In this document: piece by piece, positions 16,385-23,256 of the stretch | Numbering within the stretch: the stretch's first letter is position 1 | How the letters are laid out: the number at the start of each line of letters is the position of its first letter | DNA from: a virus | Length of the DNA stretch: 23,746 nt | Strand: one strand, 5' to 3' | IMG/VR virus record: IMGVR_UViG_3300032073_000252 | Span: 1-23,746 of that record | Made by a program: the position numbers and the translations under genes | Notes under the pieces: model-generated | Seen by the model: the letters and a program-made list of their open reading frames with translations, nothing else | Databases searched by the model: none | Told to the model about the DNA's origin: nothing

Positions 16385-16392
16385 GATATAAT
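16364..16392 (+). promoter_or_regulatory. Perfect sigma-70 promoter for the fibre array
   Basis: TTGACA (16364-16369), a 17-base spacer and TATAAT (16387-16392) match the sigma-70 consensus at every position. The bases TGA before the -10 (16384-16386) add an extended -10 TG motif. Transcription would start near 16399. The spacer consists of the terminator right arm and its T-run. This should be the strongest host-polymerase promoter in the window and drives the genes from 16506 on. Confidence 0.93.
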
Positions 16393-16398
16393 ATTAAT

Positions 16399-16505
16399 AA
16401 TAAGAAATGGTCTTAAAAAATTTATTGGAACAGACCTTTTAACAAGTACAGAGCGCATTAAGTGTACCTAACGAAATGTGCAAGGTTTTTACTAAGGATT
16501 TTTAA
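16399..16505 (+). promoter_or_regulatory. Structured 5' leader of the fibre array (candidate pseudoknot)
   Basis: Untranslated leader of about 107 bases. It can form a hairpin, 16405-16413 with 16432-16440 (nine positions, one U-U mismatch). It can also form an H-type pseudoknot: stem 1 GTACA 16446-16450 with TGTAC 16463-16467, stem 2 GCGCATT 16453-16459 with AATGTGC 16475-16481 (one G-U). The loops are 2, 3 and 7 bases. A good RBS, TAAGGA, lies at about 16493-16498. It could control translation or stabilise the mRNA; it matches no riboswitch class I can name. Pairings are seen in the sequence; the function is a guess. Confidence 0.45.
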
Positions 16506-16844
16506 ATGGCTGCAGGAACATACAATATAAGTATCGAGCAAGGCTCTACATGGAGTTTGAGATTATCAATTGACTCAAGTCCTGGGACAGATAAAGACAT
16601 GACTGGGTTTACTATAGCGTCTAAAATAGGTAAATCCTATTATGACACGGCTCCAATTAGTATGGCAGCTGCTTATGTGATTCAGAACCAGGGCATATTT
16701 ACTATATCTTTAACAGCAGCCCAAACTGCTGCGCTAGACCCCGCTCACGAATATGTATATGATGTAGAAATCACAGACGGAGCTGGAGTGGTAACTAGAA
16801 TGATACAAGGACGGGCAACTGTTTCTCCTGGGATTACATCATGA
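16506..16844 (+). CDS. Small beta-sandwich baseplate/fibre connector, BppU-like
   Basis: It has 112 residues and starts YNISIEQGSTWSLRLSI, then DMTGFTIASKIGKSYYD, GIFTISLTAAQTAALDP and YVYDVEITDGAGVVTRMIQG, ending TVSPGI. This pattern (IEQG-[ST]-[TW] opening, LTGxT-type turn, YDxE final strands, xxGxVTVSP end) is that of small immunoglobulin-like proteins that I recall in marine phages beside fibre genes, resembling the N-terminal BppU domain that anchors receptor-binding proteins. It is the first gene behind the strong promoter, has a good RBS, and overlaps the next gene by ATGA. Its role as an anchor or collar for the following fibres is an inference. Confidence 0.65.
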   Translation: MAAGTYNISIEQGSTWSLRLSIDSSPGTDKDMTGFTIASKIGKSYYDTAPISMAAAYVIQNQGIFTISLTAAQTAALDPAHEYVYDVEITDGAGVVTRMIQGRATVSPGITS

Positions 16845-17224
16845 GTGTAGTAGTAACTGTAACAGAAACAACAGGTAATGAGATAACAGTAACAACAGAT
16901 CAAGTTATTGTAACTACCAATACACTAGCTATAGCAGATGCTAGTCAGATTGCAATCAATCCCGTAGCGGGTACTGATATTGATGCAACAAATATACAAG
17001 ATGCATTGCATCAACTTGCTGACCAGAGGTTTACAGGGGCATCCGCCCCATCTTCGAGTGACTCAAACTTAGAAGAAGGCGACTTGTGGTATGATACAGC
17101 AAATGATTTACTGAAAGTTTACAGGAATACAACTTGGGAAGAGCTTGTAATTGCTGCACAACTAGCAGAGGGTTCGGGTGCCACAGAGTACAAGGACGTA
17201 AACCTTAATGGAGGTTATTTTTAA
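16841..17224 (+). CDS. Short fibre/attachment protein of unknown function, ending in GGYF
   Basis: 127 residues. The first third is Thr/Val-rich strands (VVVTVTETTGNEITVTTDQV), then a helix with NIQDALHQLADQRF, as in fibre neck segments. After that comes SNLEEGDLWYDTANDLLKVYRNTTWEEL, a GDLWYDT...LKVY...W element frequent in phage and prophage fibre proteins, probably a small beta hairpin repeat. The C-end is DVNLNGGYF; the next gene ends TIDGGTF, so the two may share a C-terminal docking or trimer-cap motif. The start overlaps the previous stop (ATGA). A structural role is likely from context. Confidence 0.6.
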   Translation: MSVVVTVTETTGNEITVTTDQVIVTTNTLAIADASQIAINPVAGTDIDATNIQDALHQLADQRFTGASAPSSSDSNLEEGDLWYDTANDLLKVYRNTTWEELVIAAQLAEGSGATEYKDVNLNGGYF

Positions 17225-19309
17225 ATGGCAAATACTATTCAAATTAAAAGAAGTACGGGTACAGCCCTGCCAGGATCACTAGCAAATGGTGAATTAGCCC
17301 ACACTCAAGGTTCGGGTACTCAGGCAAACAGCGGCGGTAGACTCTTAATAGGTGATGCATCAGGTATAGAAGTTATTGGTGGTGAATATTTTACAGGGAT
17401 GTTGGACCATGTACATGGTACAGCAACTGCTAGTTCAGCTCTAATTACAGATTCTACTAATGCACTAAACGTATTAAAGGTTGGTACAAGTAATTCAGCA
17501 GCAGGTACTATTCAGTTTAATGAAGGAACTGCAAACGGAACAAGCAAGATTACTCTTGCAGGTGTAGCATCTCTTGGGGCAGATAGAACATTAACTCTAC
17601 CAGACGCTACTGATACTTTAGTTGGTAAGGCTACAACTGATACACTAACAAACAAAACTTTAACCGCACCAGTAATAGAAGAAATTGATTCTAGTGCTGC
17701 AATTACACTAGATGCTGCTACAGATATTAATTTAGACGCAGCTGGTAATAACATTACAATGAAGTCAGCAGGTACAACTGTACTAGACTTTGTACTAAAT
17801 GGTGGAACAGATGTAACATTAGACGCTCCTGGCGACATTAAATTAGATGCTGACGGCGGAGATGTTATGCTATTAGATGCAGGCACACAGTATGGTAGTC
17901 TTACTTCCAATGGTGCCAATCTTATACTAAAGTCTGGCTCAACTACTGCAGCAACTTTCTCAGGTGCTAACGTTACTCTAGCGGGTACTGTAGGTTCGGG
18001 AGCAATCACTTCTACAGGTGTTATAACAGGTACTGGATTTACAATTGGTAGTGCGGTTATTAATGAGGCAGATCTAGAAAAGATAGATGACATCACAGAT
18101 GGTACTGCAGCAGCTAATAAAGCAGTAGTTTTAGATGGTAGTAAGAATGTATCAGGTGTTGGTACAATCGGTTCAGGAGCAATTACTTCAACAGGTGTTG
18201 TAACAGGTACAGGATTTACTATTGGTAGTGCTGCTATTAACGAAGCAGAGTTAGAAACAATTGATGGTGTTACTGCAGGAACAGTTGCAGCTTCTAAAGC
18301 TTTGGTTGTAGATGGAAACAGAGACCTTGCAACTTTAAGAAATGTTACTTTAGATGGCACACTTGTTGCAGATGATATCACAATATCAAATGCTACTATT
18401 TCTACAACTGGTTCTAATACCGATATCATTTTAGACCCACATGGTACTGGCGATATTGACGCATCAAACGCTAAGATTATTAATGTAGCTACTCCAACTG
18501 CTTCACATCATGCAGCTAATAAGTCATATGTTGACGCAGTTAAAACTGGTCTTGATATTAAAGACTCAGTAGTACTTGGTACAACTGCAGCACTTGATGG
18601 TTCTACTTATAATAATGGTGCAGGTACACTAACTAAATCTAGTAACGGAGCAATTAATAGCTCTACAGGACTTGGTCAAAGTGTTACTCTAGCATCTGGA
18701 GATAGAGTTCTAGTTAAAGACCAAGCAGACACTAAACAAAACGGTATCTATACAGTTACTACTGTTGGTGATGGTTCTACTGCATGGGTTATAACTCGTG
18801 CTACAGACGCCGACTCTAACTCAGAACTTACAGGTGGCTCATTTACTTTTGTAGAGCAAGGTACAAATTCAGAAAATGGATATGTATTTACTCACAATGG
18901 TGATGCTAACTTAGGTACTACTCTTTTAGGTGTAGCACAGTTCTCAGGTGCAGGTCAAATTACAGCAGGAAATGGTCTAACTAAGTCTGGTAATACTATG
19001 AATGCAGTAGGTACTGCAAATAGAATTACAGTTAGTGCAGATGCAATTGATATTCATGCTTCATATGTAGGACAGGATACAATAACTACTTTAGGTACTA
19101 TTGCTACAGGTGTATGGCAAGGTACTACAGTTGCAGTAGGATACGGTGGTACAGGATTGGCTTCCTTTACGGCGGGAGACCTAATGTATGCAAGTGCAGG
19201 TACTACACTGTCTAAGTTAGCTAAAGGAACTGCTGGACAATTCCTTCAAATGAATACTGGAGCAACTGCTCCTCAATGGACTAACACTATCGACGGTGGA
19301 ACGTTCTAA
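17225..19309 (+). CDS. Long tail fibre protein
   Basis: 694 residues, Thr/Gly/Ala-rich, no membrane or signal segments. The N-terminus, IQIKRSTGTALPGSLANGEL followed by SGGRLLIGD, resembles the fibre attachment motif also found in the genes at 19381 and later. Residues about 100-256 have repeated TLTLPD and ITLDAATDINLDAAGNNI-like strands, suggesting a triple beta-helix. A 59-residue tandem duplication occupies residues 257-374. Residues about 400-600 carry ASHHAANKSYVDAVKTGLDI and GDRVLVKDQADTKQNGIYTV, a module common in phage fibres. The end has GYGGTGLASFTAGDLMYAS and GATAPQWTNTIDGGTF. No S74 domain is present. It follows its upstream neighbour with no gap. Confidence 0.82.
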   Translation: MANTIQIKRSTGTALPGSLANGELAHTQGSGTQANSGGRLLIGDASGIEVIGGEYFTGMLDHVHGTATASSALITDSTNALNVLKVGTSNSAAGTIQFNEGTANGTSKITLAGVASLGADRTLTLPDATDTLVGKATTDTLTNKTLTAPVIEEIDSSAAITLDAATDINLDAAGNNITMKSAGTTVLDFVLNGGTDVTLDAPGDIKLDADGGDVMLLDAGTQYGSLTSNGANLILKSGSTTAATFSGANVTLAGTVGSGAITSTGVITGTGFTIGSAVINEADLEKIDDITDGTAAANKAVVLDGSKNVSGVGTIGSGAITSTGVVTGTGFTIGSAAINEAELETIDGVTAGTVAASKALVVDGNRDLATLRNVTLDGTLVADDITISNATISTTGSNTDIILDPHGTGDIDASNAKIINVATPTASHHAANKSYVDAVKTGLDIKDSVVLGTTAALDGSTYNNGAGTLTKSSNGAINSSTGLGQSVTLASGDRVLVKDQADTKQNGIYTVTTVGDGSTAWVITRATDADSNSELTGGSFTFVEQGTNSENGYVFTHNGDANLGTTLLGVAQFSGAGQITAGNGLTKSGNTMNAVGTANRITVSADAIDIHASYVGQDTITTLGTIATGVWQGTTVAVGYGGTGLASFTAGDLMYASAGTTLSKLAKGTAGQFLQMNTGATAPQWTNTIDGGTF
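17993..18346 (+). repeat. Tandem duplication of 59 codons in the long fibre
   Basis: Copy 1 spans 17993-18169 and copy 2 18170-18346, each 177 bases. Both start GSGAITSTGV, continue TGTGFTIGSA and INEA-[DE]-LE, and stay recognisable to the VLDG/VVDG region before diverging. The DNA differs at many silent positions, so the duplication is not recent. Confidence 0.88.
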
Positions 19310-19322
19310 ATAATCAAACTTA

Positions 19323-19342
19323 AGGGGTGTATATACACCCCT
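19323..19342 (+). other. Perfect 20-bp palindrome / hairpin between fibre genes
   Basis: An 8-bp stem (AGGGGTGT with ACACCCCT) around ATAT lies in the 71-base gap after the long fibre. No T-run follows, so it is not a normal intrinsic terminator. A second 10-bp palindrome, GCTATATAGC, lies at 19353-19362. Between them TATACA (19332) and TATATA (19355) stand at 17-base spacing, a weak promoter-like pair. It could be an RNA processing hairpin, an mRNA 3'-end stabiliser or a protein-binding site. Confidence 0.6.
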
Positions 19343-19368
19343 CAAAGCTCACGCTATATAGCAAGTAA

Positions 19369-19374
19369 AAGGAG
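19369..19374 (+). promoter_or_regulatory. Strong Shine-Dalgarno sequence for the short fibre gene
   Basis: AAGGAG six bases before the ATG at 19381. This gene starts after a real gap, unlike its overlapping neighbours, so it needs its own ribosome binding site. Confidence 0.75.
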
Positions 19375-19380
19375 CGCCAA

Positions 19381-19668
19381 ATGGCAAACGTAATCAAACC
19401 AAAACGTACCACATCTAGTGGTAACGTTCCTGGCACATCAGATATAACTAACGGAGAAATCGCTGTTAACCTGGCGGATAAGAAACTTTACGTTCGTGAT
19501 ACAGGTACGAATATATTAGAATTAACTACTAGAACAGTAAGTTCTTTAGATGATACTACAATATCTGGACCATCAAGTGGTCAGGTGCTAAAATACAATG
19601 GTAGCGTTTGGACAAATCAGGCGGACGAAGAAGGCGACGCAGTCGCAATGGCAATCGCATTAGGATAA
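19381..19668 (+). CDS. Short fibre N-terminal attachment protein, Mtd-N-like
   Basis: 95 residues. VIKPKRTTSSGNVPGTSDITNGEIAVNLADKKLYVRDTG follows the pattern [IV]-x-[LP]-[KR]-R-[ST]-x-x-x-G-x-x-P-x...GE-[IL]-A-[VI]-N-x-x-D-x-K-L-Y of the N-terminal attachment domain of tail fibre and tropism proteins, including the Mtd N-domain. It continues with SGPSSGQVLKYNGSVWTNQ, a beta hairpin element of fibres, and ends acidic. It is too short to hold a receptor domain. It could be a stand-alone anchor for the proteins encoded after it. Some phages have the two parts in one protein, so a gene fission is possible. Confidence 0.65.
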   Translation: MANVIKPKRTTSSGNVPGTSDITNGEIAVNLADKKLYVRDTGTNILELTTRTVSSLDDTTISGPSSGQVLKYNGSVWTNQADEEGDAVAMAIALG

Positions 19669-19672
19669 TATT

Positions 19673-19996
19673 ATGGCAAATACATTTAAAAGAAGCTCAG
19701 CAGATGCAGTAGGTACAAGTGCTGAAGTACTATACACAGTACCTAGTTCAACTAGAGCGGTATTAATTGGAGGGCTGTTATCAAATACTTCTAGTTCTAC
19801 ATGCAATGCTACAGTAACGGTTACTGTTGGTTCGGATGTAATTAATTTAATTGGAGAAAACACTCCTATACCAGCAAACACAGCACTCTCTTTTATTGAT
19901 GGTAAAATAGTTGTAATGACAACAGATGTAATCAAAGTAAAAGGGTCAGTAGCAGGTGCGTTAGACGCGCATCTTTCCTACATGGAGATAACCTAA
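19673..19996 (+). CDS. Small beta-sandwich structural protein, unknown role
   Basis: 107 residues. The opening NTFKRSSADAVGTSAEVLYTVPSSTRAVLIGGLLSNTS, the middle NATVTVTVG, and the end DVIKVKGSVAGALDAHLSYMEIT are a recurring pattern in small phage proteins next to fibre genes as I remember them. The repeated alternation of Val/Thr strands indicates a jelly-roll or immunoglobulin-like sandwich without a signal peptide. It starts four bases after the previous gene and its stop overlaps the next start (TAATG). A function in decorating or linking fibres is inferred only from neighbours. Confidence 0.6.
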   Translation: MANTFKRSSADAVGTSAEVLYTVPSSTRAVLIGGLLSNTSSSTCNATVTVTVGSDVINLIGENTPIPANTALSFIDGKIVVMTTDVIKVKGSVAGALDAHLSYMEIT

Positions 19997-20493
19997 TGGC
20001 AGGGTATATTGGAGGTTCTGCTCCGGTAGCTATGGTTGCCGATTCGGTTAATGTTACTTCTATTGCAACAGACGCAGTAGATACTGATGAGATTAAAGCG
20101 AATGCAGTAACTGCTAGTGAAATAGCGGCTAATGCCGTAGGTAACTCAGAGATGGCAGATGACGCAGTAGGTATTGCAGAATTATCTGCAACAGGAACTG
20201 CCTCTTCTAGCACGTACTTACGAGGCGATAACTCATGGGCTAGTGTAGATGCGCTACCCTCTCAAAGTTCTCATAGCGGAAAATATTTAACAACTGATGG
20301 AAGTACTGCTACATGGGGTACACTAGATACAGATGCTAATACTACTACTAAAGGTTTATACGAAATGAAAAACGTTATAGCCGCCAACTATAGTATTAGC
20401 TCTACTTATAATGCAGTAACAGCAGGTCCGATTACTATTAACAATGGAATTTCGGTAACCGTACCTTCAGGCTCTACTTGGGTGATAGTCTAA
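19996..20493 (+). CDS. Short tail fibre protein
   Basis: 165 residues. It begins GYIGGSAPVAM and continues with a heptad-like stretch of D/N-AV repeats (TDAVDTDEIKANAVTASEI, AANAVGNSEMADDAVGI), a form of trimeric stalk found in many phage fibres. Then comes TYLRGDNSWASVD and YLTTDGSTATWGTLD, two hairpin elements, and a C-terminal strand domain ending ISVTVPSGSTWVIV. The SGSTWV(I/V) ending occurs in small fibre-tip domains. It is linked by TAATG overlaps to both neighbours, so it should be made at similar levels with them. Confidence 0.68.
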   Translation: MAGYIGGSAPVAMVADSVNVTSIATDAVDTDEIKANAVTASEIAANAVGNSEMADDAVGIAELSATGTASSSTYLRGDNSWASVDALPSQSSHSGKYLTTDGSTATWGTLDTDANTTTKGLYEMKNVIAANYSISSTYNAVTAGPITINNGISVTVPSGSTWVIV

Positions 20494-22214
20494 TGGCAAA
20501 AGTAAAAATACAAGGACACGCATCAGGCACAGGGGTAATAACTTTAACTGCTCCGAATACAGATACAGACAGAACAATTACACTTCCTGATGAGAGTATT
20601 ACTCTAAGTGCTGGCACTACAACTCTTGGTGGATTGACTGATTGTGCAACTACAGCTACTAACAATATTGGTGTCGGAAGTGGTGCGGTAGATAGCATTA
20701 CGACAGGCGACCAAAACACAGGAGTAGGTGTTAATGCTTTAACAGCAAACACAGAAGGAAGTGAAAATGTTGCTGTGGGTTCTCTTGCCTTAGATGCAAA
20801 TACGACAGGCTCTGCTAACACAGCAGTTGGAAATCAAGCATTAGGAGCAAATACTACCGCTTCAAACAACACAGCAGTAGGTCAGGCTTCTATGGCTAAT
20901 ACTACTACAGGTGCTAACAACACAGCAATGGGAAGAAGTGCTCTGTCTGCAAACACTACAGGTGCTAGAAATACAGCAGAAGGTTTTTTATCTTTAAGTG
21001 CTAACACTGAAGGCGCAAGTAACACAGCAATGGGTGCATACTCTTTAGCTTCTAACACTACAGCTTCTTACAATACTGCTGTTGGTGATACTGCTTTGTA
21101 CACAAATACAACTGGAACTTCTAATACAGCAGTTGGCGACCACTCTTTATATTCTAATAGTACAGGTACTGACAATACTGCGGTTGGTATGAATGCTATG
21201 ACTACAACTACAACTGGCTCAAACAATGTGACAGTAGGTAGGTCATCTATGTCATCTAATCAAACAGGATATAGCAACGCAGTTGTTGGAAGAAATGCTT
21301 TATTGCAAAACACTACAGGTAAAGAAAATACTGTAATGGGTGCTTATGCAATGGATGCCAATACAACAGCATCAAATAACGCAGCATTTGGTTATGCAGC
21401 TTTAGGTGCTAATACGACTGGAGCTTCTAATACAGCAGTAGGATATGAGTGTTTATTAAATAATACAACCGCAAATAATAATACAGCAGTAGGTAATTCT
21501 GCTCTTATGAATAACACTACAGGAACTGGTAATACAGCATCAGGTTACCAAGCATTAAAAACTAACACTACAGGAGGATACAATGTAGCTGCTGGAAATG
21601 AGGCTTTAAAAAGCCTAACAACAGGAAGTCATAACGTTTGTGTCGGACACGGATCTGGTAATCACAATATTTCTATTACAACAGGTACTAATAATGTTTG
21701 TATTGGGTCATACACTAGACCTGGCGCTTCTGATGGTAGTAATCAAATATTAATAGGATATGATGTTCAAGGTAGTAGTGCTAACCAAGTACATCTTGGT
21801 AGCAATGCTGGAAAAATATATAACTCATTTGCATCTAACGCTAGTTGGACACAAAGTTCAGACCAAAGGTTAAAGAAAAATATACAAACAAATACTCTTG
21901 GTTTAGACTTTATTAATGATTTAAGACCAGTAACTTATAACTGGAAAAAATCAACTGAATTAGATTCTACAGACCCACATATGATTAATCATTATGATGC
22001 AGAAACTAATCATAAGGATGACACTACAACATTCCACGGTTTTATAGCACAAGAAGTCAAAGCAGCTTTAGATACTGCTGGTGTTGATAACCACGGTGCT
22101 TGGGATTTACAAAATGATGGTGTACAAGGCGTGTCTTTAGAAGCAATGGTTACACCTTTAGTCAAAGCAATACAAGAACTATCAGCAAAAGTTAAGGCAC
22201 TTGAGGAGGCATAA
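20493..22214 (+). CDS. YadA-like head-repeat adhesin with S74 chaperone
   Basis: Predicted trimeric adhesin fibre, 573 residues. I place the start at the ATG overlapping the previous stop (TAATG), not at the in-frame TTG 15 bases earlier. Residues 1-40 are a short strand-rich anchor (TITLPDESITLSAG). Residues 75-380 are eighteen tandem 17-residue repeats with consensus NTAVG-x-x-AL-x-x-NTTG-x-x, flanked by degenerate copies. They match the left-handed beta-roll head repeats of trimeric autotransporter adhesins (YadA family). Residues about 456-573 are an S74 chaperone: S456-DQRL-K461, GFIAQEVKAAL, and the helical end LVKAIQELSAKVKALEEA. Self-cleavage before Ser456 would leave the head repeats as the mature fibre. 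Confidence 0.9.
   Translation: MAKVKIQGHASGTGVITLTAPNTDTDRTITLPDESITLSAGTTTLGGLTDCATTATNNIGVGSGAVDSITTGDQNTGVGVNALTANTEGSENVAVGSLALDANTTGSANTAVGNQALGANTTASNNTAVGQASMANTTTGANNTAMGRSALSANTTGARNTAEGFLSLSANTEGASNTAMGAYSLASNTTASYNTAVGDTALYTNTTGTSNTAVGDHSLYSNSTGTDNTAVGMNAMTTTTTGSNNVTVGRSSMSSNQTGYSNAVVGRNALLQNTTGKENTVMGAYAMDANTTASNNAAFGYAALGANTTGASNTAVGYECLLNNTTANNNTAVGNSALMNNTTGTGNTASGYQALKTNTTGGYNVAAGNEALKSLTTGSHNVCVGHGSGNHNISITTGTNNVCIGSYTRPGASDGSNQILIGYDVQGSSANQVHLGSNAGKIYNSFASNASWTQSSDQRLKKNIQTNTLGLDFINDLRPVTYNWKKSTELDSTDPHMINHYDAETNHKDDTTTFHGFIAQEVKAALDTAGVDNHGAWDLQNDGVQGVSLEAMVTPLVKAIQELSAKVKALEEA
20715..21632 (+). repeat. Eighteen tandem 51-bp (17-codon) beta-roll repeats
   Basis: Each unit begins with Asn (NTAVG, NVAVG, NTAMG and so on), has A-[LM] near position 8-9 and NTT[GA] near 12-15. 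All eighteen are exactly 17 residues with no phase slip; together they make 918 bases. Asn at position 1 and Gly at position 5 are almost invariant. Codon choices vary between copies, so the array is old or under selection against DNA identity. Confidence 0.92.
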
Positions 22215-22942
22215 TGGCAATAGTAATTAACGGAGATGGAACAGTATCAGGACTATCTGTCGGTGGATTGCCTGATGGTACAGTAGATAGTGATACTCTT
22301 GCTAGTAATTCTGTAGTAACTGGAAAAATAGCAGATGGCACAATTGCTAATGCTGATGTAAATGATTTAGCTGCTAGTAAATTAACTGGTGCTTTACCAG
22401 CAATTAGTGGAGCTTCATTAACTGGGATTCCTAGCAACTTTACTTTATTGTCTACTACTACTTGCAGTAATACTAATAATATTGATATTACTTTAAGTAC
22501 AAGCTATACAGAAAACATTCTTAGGTTTAGTGGAATTGTTATGCAAAACAATAATGACACATTAAGAATCGGTATGAGTGACAATAATGGTTCTAGTTAT
22601 GGCGCACAAGGTTATTGTCAGTTAAATAGATTTACTTATGATTCAGGTTCTTGGACTGAGTATAGCTATTCAGCCGCTGGAGCAGTTACTTTTGCAAATG
22701 ATTTATCAAACGCATCTTATAAGGCTTACGATGCAGAAATGGTTTTTGGTCAAGCAGTTTCTAATAATGCACAAAGAAATACTGCTAGATTAATAGGTAA
22801 TCAAATAGGCAATAACTTAGCATTTAATCTTGCAACTCTTCGTTGGGATGAAGATAATCCAAATGCAGTTATTAAATTAAGAATTAATGGAAATGCTGGA
22901 GGCATAGCTAGTGGCACAATTAAACATTACGGAGTAGGCTAA
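22214..22942 (+). CDS. Fibre tip / receptor-binding protein candidate
   Basis: 242 residues. The N-terminus IVINGDGTVSGLSVGGLPDG followed by VDSDTLASNSVVTGKIADGTI is a fibre stalk of the same DTLA/GKI type as in the gene at 19996. A hinge GASLTGIPSNF leads into a C-terminal domain (about residues 78-242) rich in aromatic residues and strands: TYTENILRFSGIVMQ-like, LRIGMSDNNGSSYGAQGY, SWTEYSYSAAGAV, LATLRWDEDNPNAVIKLRI. This looks like a globular lectin-type beta sandwich suited to receptor binding. A small tail-assembly-chaperone-like gene follows, as is usual after receptor-binding fibre genes. The role is inferred from layout. Confidence 0.65.
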   Translation: MAIVINGDGTVSGLSVGGLPDGTVDSDTLASNSVVTGKIADGTIANADVNDLAASKLTGALPAISGASLTGIPSNFTLLSTTTCSNTNNIDITLSTSYTENILRFSGIVMQNNNDTLRIGMSDNNGSSYGAQGYCQLNRFTYDSGSWTEYSYSAAGAVTFANDLSNASYKAYDAEMVFGQAVSNNAQRNTARLIGNQIGNNLAFNLATLRWDEDNPNAVIKLRINGNAGGIASGTIKHYGVG

Positions 22943-23256
22943 TGAATAACTGGGTAGATGGTGTAAAAATTGAAATGACTGCTGAAGAAGAAGCAGCTCA
23001 AAAAGCTGTATATAACTCAAGAGCAATAGCAAGTAGTGTTCATAAATTAAATAGAATTAAAGAAATACGAGATGGCAAACTTAAACAAACAGATTGGTGG
23101 GTATTACGAGGTTCTATAACTGATGCTCAAAAAGCAAAACGACAAGCTTGGCGAGATATTCCAACAAACTTTACAACTGAATCACAATATGATGAATTGT
23201 TAGTAGTAGATTCAGATACACAAAAACTAACACACAGTATTTGGAGTACAGAATGA
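22942..23256 (+). CDS. Tail assembly chaperone-like protein (APC type)
   Basis: 104 residues, acidic N-terminus (TAEEEAAQKAVYNSRAIA), then HKLNRIKEIRDGKLKQTDWWVLRG and AKRQAWRDIPTNF. The order RD-x-KL-x-x-[ST]-DW ... [YW]-R-x-x-[LW]-RDIP is the signature of the phage tail assembly chaperone family found beside tail fibre genes (also the C-terminal pattern of many Tfa-like proteins). It may help fold or attach the fibre encoded just upstream. The start overlaps the previous stop (TAATG); the stop overlaps the next start (ATGA). Confidence 0.75.
   Translation: MNNWVDGVKIEMTAEEEAAQKAVYNSRAIASSVHKLNRIKEIRDGKLKQTDWWVLRGSITDAQKAKRQAWRDIPTNFTTESQYDELLVVDSDTQKLTHSIWSTE

Noticed and set aside
16440-16500. 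Known riboswitch (preQ1 or SAM-II type pseudoknot) in the leader
   Set aside because: The topology is similar but the conserved loop bases and A-rich strand of those classes are missing; kept only as an unnamed structured leader.
17512-18429. 305-codon open frame on the minus strand
   Set aside because: It lies wholly opposite the long fibre gene, whose Thr/Ala/Gly codons and internal duplication leave the opposite strand open. Its protein is a low-complexity Val/Pro/Ser mixture with no domain, and no RBS or promoter is seen.
19323-19350. Intrinsic terminator after the long fibre
   Set aside because: The palindrome is strong but is followed by CAAAGCTC, not a T-run.
19381-19668. Diversity-generating retroelement linked to an Mtd-like protein
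   Set aside because: Only the N-terminal attachment pattern resembles Mtd. There is no C-type lectin variable repeat, no template repeat and no reverse transcriptase in the window.
20478-20492. Earlier start for the head-repeat adhesin
   Set aside because: It would be a TTG inside the previous gene; the ATG at 20493 in a TAATG overlap matches the start style of the neighbours.
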